From Icerya purchasi (Eukaryota; Arthropoda; Insecta; Hemiptera; Monophlebidae): DNA of 64,000 nucleotides. The position numbers and the translations under genes are program-made. The stretch is from the NCBI GenBank assembly GCA_039619475.1, contig CM077116.1, positions 104,391,164 through 104,455,163 on the forward strand, written 5' to 3'. How positions within the stretch are numbered: position 1 is the first letter of the stretch; every line of letters starts with the position of its first letter. A model generated the notes under the pieces. That model was not told the DNA's origin and made no database searches. It saw only the letters and a program-made list of their open reading frames with translations. Shown in pieces: positions 35,506 to 47,839 of the stretch.

Positions 35506-38500
35506 GGTTTCTAATGTACAGTGAATACTGGGAGGGGAATAAAATTAAAGTGGTCACTGTGAAATTATGGTTGTTTTCATGTGAATACTGAATTATATTA
35601 TAGACAAGGAGTTTTTTTACTCATGTGTTTTTTATTTTTTTAAGCCATCAACTGAAGGCATCGGCTCAGTTTAATAATAATTTTTTGTGCTTACATCGCT
35701 TTCCGTTACAACAGCTGACTTTGGAAAGTGTTAGATTGATCGGAAAGATGTTAGCAAATTTGGAATGTGTTATATTTACTGAAATAAAAAGAGAATAATG
35801 ATAAAAGAAGAATATTTTTCTTTCACATAGAAAAATGTATAGTGGAAAAACAAACATGGGGGGTGGTTAACTCGAATTGTCAGTACCGCTGCTCCCTTAA
35901 TGTTCTTAATGCGAAGAGAAAGGAACAAGAAAGAAAAATTAAAAAACGGTTTTTAGTAATATTAATTTTGATTTATAATATTTAAATGTTTCTTTCGGAG
36001 GGTTTTTTTTTCTTTCTGTTAATTAGTTTTGATTTTTAATTATGCATACAATTCTTTTTTTTTTAAATTATAGCATTTATTAAAAACTCTTAGCTTTCCG
36101 CAACTGGTAAAATATGCATGATCCATTGAAGTTATTAGAATTTTCACCCATTTGCATCAAAACTCATCCGATTAACGTAACGGCAGCGTTGGCAGAGAAC
36201 CGTGTTTGTAGTATTATATGTATACCCTATAAATAAACATAAAGATTTTTATGTAACTAATAATAATGTACAAAAATTTCTCGAAATTAAATTGTAATTT
36301 TTTTTATATTCTTAATTTTATTATATTATTTCATTTATTAAATTAATTTATATTATCGACTTTGATTGATTTATAGACTTATATATCATACTCGGAGTTT
36401 CTTTTTTATTTACATTTAAATTGTTAATTGTTACACCATGATTATATACGCTGGTGTTTATAAGTATTTGAAACATTTATTCGCGTTGTTTCCGTTTTAT
36501 ATTAAATGATAAATCTGTTAAATATCCTCAGCGTGTATCGAATTTATTAGTATTAATAATACGCCATCGGCGGGTAACGTAAAAAGATTGCGAGTGGCTC
36601 CAACTGATAAACCGATTCCGATGTCGTCGGTGCACGTTGCTTAAAAGTGTGTTGTGATAAAAAAATCTCTGGAAAAAAAAGAAGCGATTTTTATCTAAAA
36701 ATAAAAGCAGCGAAAAACGGCATGACGTGTTTATTTCATTTTGCTCAATTTTGTTTTTTTTTAGATTTATAAACGATATGAATTTTTATTTTAAAACGAT
36801 TTAATTAAACGTAAATTATGGTGGTCCATATTAATGATCGGAATAAAAAAAAGTATCTTACACCGTATACCATTTTTAATGTTTACGCCATATGACAACA
36901 GGGTAGTGCTCGTTCTGGAAAGATTCAGATGACGCAACAAATTCGACATAACGTTACGACCACGCTACGCTCTTTGCAAGCGTTGTGTTAGAGTTTTTAA
37001 TCGGCGAATCAACTTTTGAATCGGATAATTCGATGTCGATAATCATTTTTAAAGATCATTACGCAGTTTAAGGTTAAAAACGCGATGTTTAAAATCAATT
37101 TTACGAACAGCGGCCTTAAAGGTGATTTCACTTCTCTTCCATGACCTCATTTCTTTTAAATAAGTCTCTTTGCACGAGCCTACTGAAGTCCTTTTGACGG
37201 GTTGCGCGGGCATTTTACACAAACTTTATCGTACGTGCGCAAGGTTCCACGAGTTTCTTCTGTCATTCATCAAAGCCGTCGTGATGTAACGCGGCCTGTG
37301 TGCCTAAATTAAAGTCCGCGTACAGTCGAAAAAAGTGCCTCGCCTGGGTACCACTTCCCACGACGGAGGATTTTAATTCCGGGTAAAATGAACAATGAGA
37401 TTACGTCGTTTCAAATTTCGGCCCATATTCGAAACTAGATCAGATTTTTTTTTCTTCTTTTCTGGTTAGGCCATAATGGAAAATGGAGTGCGAGCAGCAT
37501 CACCGTTAGCGCGCAGGCTTTTCCGTCGAGTCAAATTTTACGCGCATTATTTAATTTTTTCTCCTTTATTTTGGTGGTCTCTCTTTCTTCCTTCCTTTTT
37601 TTTTCCATTCAAACACTTTCCATTGCATTCAACAGTCAACCGCGTTAGTCGTAGTCGCCGGAAAGGGGATGTTGGCCTCGAAAACGATCAGCCGTCTGGA
37701 ACGGCCTAAGCCGGACGAAAGGTAGAGCGGCAGAGGTCGTAGACCAGAGTGTGTAGGAGAGACTGCCGAGCCGGTACTGGGAAATATTAGCAAAAACACA
37801 ATCAGAGCCCAGACGACGAACGACGATGACGACGACAGCGTTTCGAAAGAGGAGAGAAAATGTTGAATCTGCTTTTGGCGAGGAAATCAGAGGAAGGTGG
37901 GATGATGGGAGGCGCGCAATATCGAAACGGCGACAGCGGGCCAGACTGTGCACACTGAGGTCAATGGAGACAAGAGTTGAAAGTGAAAGTTTGCTCGCTA
38001 ACGGTTCTACGGAATTATTACAGCATAGTATTGGCCGTCGTCAGCGTATTATTATTACCTGGACATCTTACGTCGTTCAAGCTGGACGCCGGACTGCAAT
38101 TGGTGGTCGGTTCAGCGGCACTGAGTGGGTGATTGGACGTGACAGTCTAGCAGAAGACAATATTTCGACTTTAATAAGACGCTTCTTAAACGATTTTTAA
38201 TTGGAATTACCTTGTGATTTTAGACCGGCACGGTGCGATCATCATACCGTGCAGCGCTAACTGTTTCACCGGCTTGTAACTAATTGGCTGGAGGACACAG
38301 TTGGCACGGCATAATTTCTACGAGGATAATTTAATAAAATTAAAATGTTACCGCATCCGCCCACCATCTCCTACTGTCTGTCTATCGGGGTTTCGAATAA
38401 ATGCCGTGTTTTTCGAAAAGATCTTTTCACTGCGAAATAATAATAATTAATAATAATTACTGATAATGAATAATAATTCATAATTAATTGTAATAATAAT

Positions 38501-39844
38501 TACCGATAATAATAGCAAAATGGTTATCGATTTTCAGTAGCGCTTTGCAATTTAGCGTCGGTTTTCCCGGTGATCCGGATTATTTTCTGGCTAAGTTTTA
38601 ATTTATCAAGGAGGGAGGATTACATAAAAATACTGCAGTTAGGCGCAGGTGCAGTTAACTGAAAGAGCGCTGTTTTATCAAAAATCTACTCCTCGTATTC
38701 CACAATATACTAGGGGGCGGTAGTTACGTGTGCGGCCGGACAGAGGTACAGAGGGGCAATTTAAATGGAAAGATATTAAATGCTTAGAACTGTCACAGCG
38801 TTATTCGCCATAGATAATTTTCGGACACAATTGTATTCGTTTAGCGTAAGTAAACAAGAAGATATTAAGAGAAAGTCAAAAAAAAAAGTACCCGAAACAT
38901 TTTCAAAACATCGTTGTATAGAGTTTTAACAGATGGTTTACTTTGGTACAAAATGGATATTCTATCCCAACCGACCTGATCAGCCTTGATCGGTTCGGAC
39001 GAAAAACGGTACAGCCAAAAATTCGAAAATTACACCGAAAACGAATCGGCCGCGGTTCGAAACGCTTTAATAGACCGACATAATGATCTAAAACTGTATC
39101 CGATTCGATTCAGTGACCATAGGTCAATACACGACATTATTTCGGTCAACGTACATACACGCTGAACAAATATTTGATCCAGCAAAGGTTAACGCGATAT
39201 TATATTTCTTTCTCCGATTCGCTCCTTCACCATTGTTGTTCCGTATACAGGAATTACGGAAACACAATTAAATAAAAAAAAATGTTTCCACATAAATAAT
39301 TTGTAACGGTTGTTGCGAACGGAAAATCGTAACGAACGAAATTGCTATGATAAATTAAAAAAAAAAAAAAAATCAGTTTCTCGCGCACGAGGAGGACGAG
39401 ATACTCTTCCGTAATTGTTACAGATGAGTCGTTTCGATTGACTTTGTGAGATACGTTTTCTTTTATTTTCACGATGGTTGATTAAATTTTCAGAAACGAT
39501 AAAATTAATTTTATATTATGACGCGAAAACACGTAACACGATCATTTGTAAAAATGGCGCATCTCGTTCAAACAAAACATAAAGGCAACTTTTTTCTTAA
39601 TAAAATGTCTCATTTACGCATACCGAGTAAATATATTATTTCGATGGAAACACTTCTGCCGATGTTTTTATTTTAAATATTCGCCGCGAAAGAATCGAAT
39701 GAAGCGCGAAGTTTCTTATTTCTTTACTCTTCATTCCTTCAGATGGACCTGAGAAAGGGTAAATTAAACAACTTGAGAACTCTATTACCGTCCCAGAATT
39801 TAATTCGCTATCGCATCGAGTTCTAAATCGAATGCGTTTATTTC

Positions 39845-39883
<39 letters not shown>

Positions 39884-40018
39884 AGGTACTTTTAAGATCG
39901 ACGTGGATTTTTTACGATAATTATACATCGCTAACGATTTTTTTTTTTCCGATATAAGTATTAACGTGTTGATACTGGAAGAAATACACTAAAAAGTTTT
40001 GTCTTTTTTGTCTCGCAG
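35506..40018. other. Region upstream of the SVWC coding exon, with a CpG-richer block at 37100-38300
   Basis: The block 37100-38300 is clearly richer in G, C and CpG than its flanks and is open on both strands (for example 37826-38200 plus, 37953-37645 minus), but neither frame is protein-like. It could be a regulatory or promoter region close to the SVWC gene; no TATA box or strong donor was found. The rest is AT-rich, with an (AT)17 tract near the exon. Confidence 0.4.
39847..39880. repeat. (AT)17 microsatellite
   Basis: A 34-base alternating AT run about 140 bases upstream of the SVWC signal-peptide exon, inside the preceding intron. Confidence 0.95.
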
Positions 40019-40178
40019 ATTATTTTCACCATGAAACAATACTGCCAAACAGTGTTGCTCATCTCCAGCGTCTTGTCGATGTACTTAGTGTTGGCCGCTG
40101 AAGACAAAGCTGCTGCAACGCCTGAAGCCGAACAAGCAAGAACATTCCGCAGGCTTATTCCTGCCGACGTCCTCCGAG
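40019..40178 (+). other. Exon with the 3' end of the 5' UTR, start codon, signal peptide and linker of the SVWC gene
   Basis: A pyrimidine-rich tract ends in TCTCGCAG at 40011-40018, a strong splice acceptor only 12 bases upstream of the ATG at 40031. Translation runs open to 40178, where CGAG|GTAAAT gives a donor (GT at 40179-40180). The coding part is 148 bases, so the exon ends in phase 1 with a single G carried into the next codon. The acceptor directly upstream of the ATG means the transcript starts in a noncoding exon further upstream. Confidence 0.8.
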
Positions 40179-43100
40179 GTAAATTGTCGTAGTGTTTAAA
40201 TGATACTTAGGATAACGTCGTAAATAAATTATTTTAACGTCGTAATGTGTAACATGAGCTAAGTGTTTTCCCTTTTTTTCGGAGAAGTCGCGAAATTATT
40301 TTAAATCCACTTTCGAAGGGCATTTAGATATTATTACAATTTAAAATCGGCCAATAATTTACTTTCCACGCGTAATATTTAAGTAAACACTAACATTTTA
40401 TTATCAATTAAATGGAAAAACCGGTTTTGCTTGACTGGAAAGAAAAACTAGTTCGTTACTTTTTGGGATTTGCGGATATTTATACGTAGCGTCGTCGTAC
40501 TGTAAATATCGCTCATTTAAAATGTTTTTCACTAAATATTATCTCTTGCTGTAGTCTAAATTTGAATTTTTATCTGTCTCAATTTCAGATCTAAAACAGG
40601 CTCCTGTAACACCTTTTTGTATTTCTTTTGTTGCTAAATAATAAACTAAGTAATTTTTTTTTCTTTTTTTTTTTTTTTTTTTTTTTTTGTATCGAGCTTA
40701 TCTCAATCTCAGGTGCCGTACGCTACATAGCGCGTTGGCGCAACCTATTCGTACATTTAGCTGTACAGATATAGGTTGTGTACCAGGCAATTGTAATATG
40801 CAACGCAGGTGTACACACGCAAGACTACATTCGAAACTGATTGTAGCCGCTTGTTATCGCGCTACAAGTGCAGTCCGGTGTGGGTCTGCTGTGTACTGAC
40901 CTAGCGCGCATATGATGTTGTACGTGGTGGTTTGCCATTGCCTTCCTATATGCAAGCCAATTTAATGTGCTATCCCCTAGAAAACAAAAATAGAGCAAAA
41001 TTTACTTCTTGATATATTAAGGTCAGAATAATTGTAAATTTTGTGAAGGTTAATTATTTACGGTTAAATGTCTTTTTTTCCCCCATTATTGTAAAATTTT
41101 TATTTTTTGTATAAGATACTTTCTCCTATTAAAAATGAAAATTTCCACGATTTGTACGTTTTTTGATTAATTAGGAGTAGTCAATAATATAGGTTAGAAA
41201 CAAAAAAAAAAAAAATAATGTATATTTATCGAATAAGGAAAATAAATTGCTACACACATGCGCATCGTATGTAATATGATTTTTTCGTTGTACTGACAAA
41301 ATTCGCAGCACTGCATTAACCAGATTGATATTGAAAATAATAGGATATTCATTAATTCAAGATTGGAAAATTGCCGTAGGTGCGTAGAACGATAAAAGGT
41401 AGTAAACTTAATCTCGAGGAAGTTAATTTATTTAGTAAATCAACTGTTTATCCTTTATTTCGAAATTCTTATTAAAAATAAAAAAACAAAAAAGAAACAT
41501 GTTCAGAAACTAGCAGTACGTTAATGGTAAAATTATGTAGTATGATATAATGGCTCTATTTTCAAAAAATACCTATTTTAACGGAAAGAAAATGTATTTG
41601 TAGACTGTTCGAGTTTAGTATATTACGCAATCAAACAACGTGTAATACACCAGGATATATATTTTATTCACGTATTAGTTATAATGAACGAAAATGTATA
41701 ATAGCACAATTAAACAAGAAATTATGACACCGCATTTTAGTTTAACATATATTTTATGATAATGTATTAGACCTTCCTGTTGAAAAAAATTAACTCGAAG
41801 CGGCAATTTATTAATGTTTTCATCAAAAGACTTCTGAATTCAGTCCGCTCGGTCTGGCACAAGTCGATTAAGAGTCTACTTTTAACTTTTAAATCGCTTC
41901 GCTTCTGATGAATTTAAGAACTATCAAAAATACACTTCTTATTTATTTATTCGTTTATTTTTTTTTATTTAATTTTAATATTAATATATGCGGTTATTCG
42001 GGATAAAATTCCGCGTCACCTTGATCCTTTATTAAGGCTTTTTGCTGTCTTCTTCAACTTGTAAAATTTTAATTATATAGTGTTTTAAAGTTTGCATTAT
42101 TTCGGCTTAAGTTAATATACATATGTAATATGTGTGTATTCAAGAAGTCAGCACCAAAACGATAACTTTAATAAAGAATATAGATGACGCGGAATTTTGT
42201 CATGAATATAACCATATACAATCTTTTATCCATCAGTGTGATGCCAATAGTGTTGCGTAAATTTCGTATAGGTAACAATAATAAATAGCCTTAGGTTTAA
42301 ACATTTTACCTAGAAACGTTTCCTGAAAATTGATCTAGATTTTGAATAAAATGAATTTCGAGTTTTTATTGAAAATAATTTTGTGTCTTTTCGTTCGAAA
42401 AACGAATGTAGAGTTCTCGAAATGGCCGCAATATGCAAAAGGAAGCATCGTTCGATTTTAAAATCTTCGCCAAAGAACTGATTCAGAAATATACATTAAT
42501 TCCAAATAGCGAATAATCCGCGCAGACGAAATGCCAGTCGATTATGCGAAAAAACAAATATTTAGAAACGAACTGGGCCCCCTACTCTCGTTAGTATCGT
42601 TGGGCTTATAGTACACACTGTGAACCTTAACCGTTCACAATATCCGACGCCCTGCCAAGGGTGTATGCGACTACTTTGATTTTTTATGTGTTGTTTATGA
42701 AAAATCTGCATTAATCGTCAATTCTCGGTAAACGTGAAAATAAAACGTGTTGAATACTGTAGAAATACCAAATGCTATACGGTAAACGTTAAATTCAGAT
42801 AATAAAAAATTTGTACGAAATATTTTCTAATGTACAGTGTGATGTTTTAAAATTGTACATAGTGAAACATGTAAAATATTTCATTTTAAACACAATATCG
42901 TTGTCTTATATTAAACGGATGTAAAATCATAAAAATAGAAAATATCTAATCACAAACAGCTATTTTATTAATTCGTAGTTGAAGAAATTACATACCTCGT
43001 GAAAATAATACGCAGCTATACAGTATAATTACACTGTCGTAAATATTAAGTATTAATTAACAACCATCTGCTATAAATTAATAAAAGTATATTGTTATAA

Positions 43101-46100
43101 GATCAAAAACAAGAAAAAAAACTCAATCGAATGGTTTTTGTACATTTACATACGGACTATATTATACTTTATTACCAAAAACGTGCTGATGTATTAATCG
43201 AGTAAACTATTTTCTGTTTGTATAATTATTCATTAATCGAAATCAACCGTATTAATTGTTTTAATATAAATCAAATTTAAAATCAAAAATCAGTCGATCC
43301 TAAACAGCTGAATTTATTAATTATTCGGTGATTTAATATGCACAATATCTGTGAATCGGTTTTTATAGGAATTTTTCGGAAATAATTGATTCATATGAAA
43401 TTCTACGAGAAAACCAACAAAAATGATTAAAACTGTTTTTTTTATGCTTGAATTAACATATTAATTTGTAGTTGTTAAAAAATACTACGAACCTTTATTT
43501 TTTGATTTAAAGAAAAATATTAAGTAAAAATTAAAAAGTATTCGCTCGCAGCTGGTATTTAAAATAATCGCTCTGGGATATTACAAAATCTTGTACATGT
43601 TTTTTTCTCACTTGTTCGATTTTTCCACACTAATAATGTGGTCTACTCAGAAGCTATTATTTTATTTCTGTTTCTAAAACATTTTCCTTCCTTAACTACT
43701 TTATATAGAAGTTAGAATTACTCGTGTTATTACAAATGACCAGTTCTTCACGATTCCGGTTTATTTACTGATTTTTGGTTTTCAGTTACTGGTTTGTAAG
43801 TGCACTTTCTGAGCAAATAGAAACACGTGTTTCGCTTTTTTACGCGAATAAAGTTCACTCATTACAGTCAGCTACCGAGTGAAATTTGTCAGCAGTTTTT
43901 CCAGACTGGAAATTTTCGAAGCAACGAATTTTGTGCAAAGTAATTAACTCCCGCGGTCGTTTGTCTCGAGTTCGTCCGATGCAGTCGTTCGACCGGTATC
44001 GATTATGATCAGGATAACGGAAACGATAAATTATTCTAAATCGCTATTCTTAACCTTCGATAAACTGTTCCCTTTCATGGTGATGTAATTGTTGTAACTA
44101 ATTGTCCAGTCTCAACCTACGCGCCCGAAACACGATCACTGCACCGCGCTAAGAACTATCTGATACATAATCGCGGTTACTTGGTACGTTGAAAGTGCAT
44201 CTGAACTGCTGCCGAACGAGGAAGTCTAAGAAGCAGAATGTTAATTCGTCACGACGTTATCGTTGTGTTACGGTCTTCGTTCGCGAAATGTAAATTTATT
44301 TTCGTGTCTGACATTTTAGGTGTGCTCTTTTCTAACGCGGACCAGTTGTGGTCTTGTTTTGTGCATCTCGATCCTATTCGAACCAAACATGAATCCAGAC
44401 CTGCCACTGCCATACCAGAGGACGAGGTCAGCAGTTGGCTGCTGTTTCCTTTCGCTTTAAAAATTAAAAATCAAAAGGGCGAAATCGTCTTTTCTAACGG
44501 TGCGACGACGAATCTGGATTTCGAAGCGGCAGGATCGGTTGAGTGAAAGCTTATCACCATGCTACAATGTACCGGTTTGAAATTCGATTTGGTTCGAGAA
44601 AAGTCAGAACGAGGACAACCGATTAATACTCAGCAGCGACGGAACATTTTATTGTAACCTTGAAAAAAAAATATTCGGTCCCGATAATAAAGTAGCTACC
44701 GGCAGTATTTAACCTGACGATTTAAGAAATATTTTTTAAGATACTACGCTTCTAAGTCGTTATAATGGAGATTATATTGCAACCTTTCCTACGTCATTCT
44801 AAGAAAATCGATAGTTGTTCAAGGTTGAACGTGTCAGATTTGGATTATTATAAAATATCTTTTCATTCGTCGCCATTATCATTATTATTACTATTATTAT
44901 CACTGCATATTGCGATTATTAATAATACTTATTTTTCGACGGTTTTGTTTTTTGGGAACTTTTTAAAAGGATTTTAAATTTTTTAATGAAGTTTAACGAA
45001 AGTTATAAATGCGACAAAAATGTATATTGAAAAGTATACATGTAAAAGTATATTTAGTAGCACGCTTATATGTAGTAATTCCACCACCTGAAATTTATTT
45101 CACTGATCATCGCATTATTCAAATTAAGATCCTTTTTTACTCCCTTCAAGTTCTTCGGCTGATTTTCGTTTCTATTTAAGCTATTCGTTTCATTCTTGGA
45201 AGTACATACTATATGAAAAACGCGAAATGGCATAATAGAAGAATTTTTGAAACACAGAGAGTAAGAAAATGAACGTTACTCCATTGGAGTATGCGATTCT
45301 GTTGGTCACCAAGTCAAGAATTTACGTGACACGCGCCGGTCAATCTTTGCCTCATTTACATGGAAGCAGTTTCGATAGTTGCACACTAATTCGTTGACAA
45401 CACGTGGTACCAATTAATGAACTTTTATTATTCGATAAAATAGGAATTATTTATTATCGATGTGTGTAGCTTTGTGTTCATTCTAAGCACTTCAAATCGC
45501 TTTATGGACTAAATTAAATTATCGCAGCATAAAGCGTTTCCTGCAACTCTATTAAACAATATCGAAGGGAGAAAATAAATGAAATTTTACGGAACACACA
45601 TTATCGTGAATATTTTTAGAATAATTTACTGTTCTGAAAATGATTTTTCCAAATAATTATGGAGTGTGTACGCCCACCTTCATTTTTTTTTTTTTTTATT
45701 CATTCTCTAGACATAAACATGATGACATCATGAAAAAGCAAAACTCTTCAATTTCGTTATTCGTGTTTTAGTGTAATTTGTAATTATACCCGTTATCTGT
45801 TTGTTAATGAAAATTATGAACACAGTAACAAACATCCAAATCGATTACAAATAGCCTATAAACTCAAAACGTTTCTGGAAATAATTTATATCTTTACTAC
45901 CAGAAAGAGAAAAGAGACCCATATTAGTAAAGATGAATGTTAATTATAAGAAATAGATTAGATTTTTCAAATATCTTAAATTAGACCTAATTCGGACTTT
46001 CTCTAGCTAGAAAATAAATATTGGTAAATAAAATGTAACTTTTTACCGATGTTTACGCTTTTCGAAACCGATAACCGTGTTTCTTCGCGTATCGTCTACG

Positions 46101-46894
46101 TTTTATGATTTTGACATAAAAAAAAAAAACAAAATAAATCATTGATTACGGTGGCGTACGAAAAGAAAAGGTTAACTCTTCTACTATAATCGGCCGCCCT
46201 TTTATAGTGCTTTGTTCAGCAATTTTCTCACCACAAATCTTTCACCATTCCAAATTTTGATCAAACATGTACTCATACTCTGATCCCAGTCCTCAGTATA
46301 GGTTTCAACTCATCCATTCCTATCGTTTTTTGATCATTATTTCCCTGATCGGACTAACAATTAACTAATCTCTTCTACTCTCTTTACGTATTCGATTTTC
46401 TCTAGCTGATTTTCCTTACTGCCTGCTTCACAATGCTGATTCTGCTTCTAGATACAGCGTAAACGGTGCTTTTTTTTCCATAATATACTTTTGTTATCTC
46501 TTTTGTGTTCCCGAATCTTAGCTCTAAGTTTCCGTGCTCTTTGAATAAAACTTTTACGAATTTTTTTCATGTTTCAGATTTTCCGGGTGTTTGTTTCGCT
46601 TCGACTCGTTGTGCCACCGTAGAAGTTGGACAGACATGGGAATTGGCTCCGTTCTGCGGACGTTCTACCTGCGTTAAAGCCGAAGGAAGTGAAGAACATT
46701 TATTGGAACTGGTTGAAGATTGCGGACCTTTGCCGAAACCAAACCCGAAATGCAAACTTTCCGAGAAAACAAATAAAACAGCTGCATTCCCAGAATGTTG
46801 TCCCGTCTTCGACTGTGAACCCGGCGTAAAATTGGAATACCCAGAAATACCTGTTGTAAACCCCGAAGCTACAACTGAAAAGAAAGCCGCGTAA
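40031..46894 (+). CDS. Secreted single-domain von Willebrand factor type C (SVWC) protein, two coding exons
   Basis: The coding sequence is join(40031..40178, 46578..46894) and encodes 154 residues plus TAA. Residues 1-22/23 form a signal peptide: Lys2, then the hydrophobic run VLLISSVLSMYLVLAA, with predicted cleavage before Glu24. Residues 24-49 are an Ala/Glu-rich linker containing RTFRR. Residues 50-129 form a cysteine-rich domain with Cys at 55, 61, 76, 81, 98, 108, 123, 124 and 129. It shows the SVWC hallmarks: PGxC at the start, VGxTW, CGxxxC, ELVEDCG and a closing FPECCPxFxC. The tail (130-154) is Pro/Glu/Lys-rich. Known family: SVWC proteins are small secreted arthropod proteins of about 100-160 residues; Drosophila and mosquito Vago belongs here and is induced by viral infection, and others respond to bacteria or diet. 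The specific role here is unknown. The start was chosen because ATG follows CACC and opens a signal peptide. It is the only confident host gene in the window. Confidence 0.88.
40659..40975 (-). mobile_element. SINE-like retroposon with poly-A, minus strand, in the SVWC intron
   Basis: A long T tract (about 40656-40688) begins a GC-richer block extending to about 40975. In the minus orientation this block has GGAAGGCAATGGCAAACCAC at its 5' side and poly-A at the 3' side. A GGCAATGGCAAACC-type motif recurs in several tRNA-related insect SINEs (recollection, not searched). The + strand 70-codon frame at 40687-40899 is a by-product. Composition contrasts sharply with the surrounding intron. Confidence 0.55.
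42560..42675 (+). mobile_element. Truncated SINE copy, plus strand
   Basis: It shares AACTGGGCCC, then TTGGGCTTATAG, then TGTGAACCTTAAC, TTCACAATATCCGA and CCTGCCAAGGGTATG-like blocks with the + copy at 50225-50455 and the minus copy at 35225-35505. The tRNA-like head is missing, so it is 5'-truncated. Confidence 0.6.
46578..46894 (+). other. Terminal coding exon of the SVWC gene (cysteine-rich domain)
   Basis: The exon starts after TTTCAG (46572-46577) with a phase-1 acceptor and encodes residues 50 (split codon) to 154, ending at TAA 46892-46894, with an in-frame TAG straight after it. All nine domain cysteines lie in this one exon. The frame stays open upstream of the acceptor to an ATG at 46505, but that extension has neither a signal peptide nor SVWC character and reads through the polypyrimidine tract, so it is intronic. 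Confidence 0.86.
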
Positions 46895-47290
46895 TAGACG
46901 GTCGGGCCCTAATTATGTTCGATCTTTATCGTACATAATGAACAGAAACACTTTGTACACACCTAATTTTAAGAACAGTAGTCCGTAGGTTTTTCTCATT
47001 TGATAATTAAGTATTTACTAGTACCTACTATTTTTATATACCTGTATTATATGTATATACATACCGTGTATATACACATATATATATATATGTATATACA
47101 TACCGTGTATATACACATATATATATATATATGTATATATATATGTAAATATGTGTATGTATACACACGTATGTATGTATGTATAAAATGTACTATACTG
47201 ATCATTTTTTGTATTCTATAAGTTTATTTTATACGAGACAGAAATAATAGTAATAGAGAGTACCACAAATAAATTTTTTGAAAAAACAAA
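46895..47290 (+). other. Probable 3' UTR of the SVWC gene with poly(A) signals
   Basis: Noncoding sequence follows the stop. The first canonical AATAAA is at 47268-47273, with a second at 47447-47452 and another near 47530. The UTR would include the TA-rich tandem palindromic repeat at 47052-47150. The exact cleavage site cannot be read from sequence alone. Confidence 0.45.
47052..47150. repeat. Two tandem TA-rich palindromic units in the SVWC 3' UTR
   Basis: A unit of about 39 bases containing GTATATACATACCGTGTATA then TACACATATATA occurs twice (47052-47090 and from 47091), followed by further alternating TA and TG repeats to about 47190. Each unit is itself nearly palindromic around ACCGTGT. 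It is a low-complexity or microsatellite-like tract. Confidence 0.65.
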
Positions 47291-47550
47291 TGATAATAAT
47301 AATTATTACTGTCATTTTAATTTTAAGGTTTATATTTTAAGTTTTTCCGACTCAAAAAATAACTGATCATCCAGAGGTGCGATTGTATTATGTAGTTGGT
47401 GTGCTGGACAAAACAAAACCAGTTTTTTCTAAGCATACTTCACTTCAATAAATTAGTTTCGTATACAATGAAGAAATGATTGATTTACGTTGTTATATTA
47501 ACTAACAAACTCAAAAATTGTTATTATAAAATGTAATAAACAAATAGCAA

Positions 47551-47805
47551 TTTTTTTTTTTTTTAAATTTGTTGGGCTTGTCAGTAACGGACGATTACCC
47601 ATCAAGAAAGAAGAAAGTAGGACGAAAGAAAATTGAGGTCGCTAGGAGAGTGATTGAGGGAAGAAGGAGACGGTCAGAACTACTATGAAGGAAATATAAT
47701 AAAGGAGTGATCGATACTAGAACCCGTACAACTAGCAGTCCGAAGGGAATAAATGTATAGAAAAAATATATAAGGAATGTCCTAGAGGAAAAGGAAGCTT
47801 TCATG
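47551..47805 (-). mobile_element. LINE 3' fragment, minus strand
   Basis: The T run at 47552-47564 marks poly-A on the minus strand. The sense 3' end reads GATGGGTAATCGTCCGTTAC then TGACAAGCCC, matching the 3' end of the element at 34282-34680 (GGGTAA, GTCC, TTGAC, GAGCC). The purine-rich + strand up to about 47805 matches the pyrimidine-rich sense strand of that family. It lies just beyond the candidate SVWC 3' end. Confidence 0.5.
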
Positions 47806-47839
47806 TCTTGCTAGCCTTTTTACCTGGTTATGATAAATC

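Larger units (their letters stand above)
40179..46577 (+). other. Phase-1 intron of the SVWC gene (6.4 kb)
   Basis: The intron begins GTAAATTG and ends TTTTTTTCATGTTTCAG. Joining the leftover G of exon 1 to AT at 46578 makes an Asp codon and continues the SVWC reading frame without a stop, which supports a direct exon 1 to exon 2 junction. The intron holds an antisense SINE-like retroposon (about 40659-40975), a truncated SINE copy (42560-42675) and otherwise AT-rich sequence. A modestly GC-richer patch near 43900-44550 has a 102-codon open frame on the + strand (44238-44546) that I do not recognise. Confidence 0.75.

Noticed and set aside
37476..38200. Open frames of 77, 124 and 102 codons on both strands
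   Set aside because: Overlapping antisense frames in a GC-richer block, Arg-rich with no domain, hydrophobic pattern or splice context; a compositional effect.
44238..44546. 102-codon + frame in the SVWC intron
   Set aside because: No recognisable domain, no acceptor/donor pair that keeps the SVWC phase, and the exon 1 to exon 2 junction already works without it.
46505..46577. In-frame ATG upstream of the SVWC domain that would give a 129-residue protein
   Set aside because: It has no signal peptide and reads through a polypyrimidine tract and AG acceptor. Splicing to the signal-peptide exon in matching phase explains the domain better.
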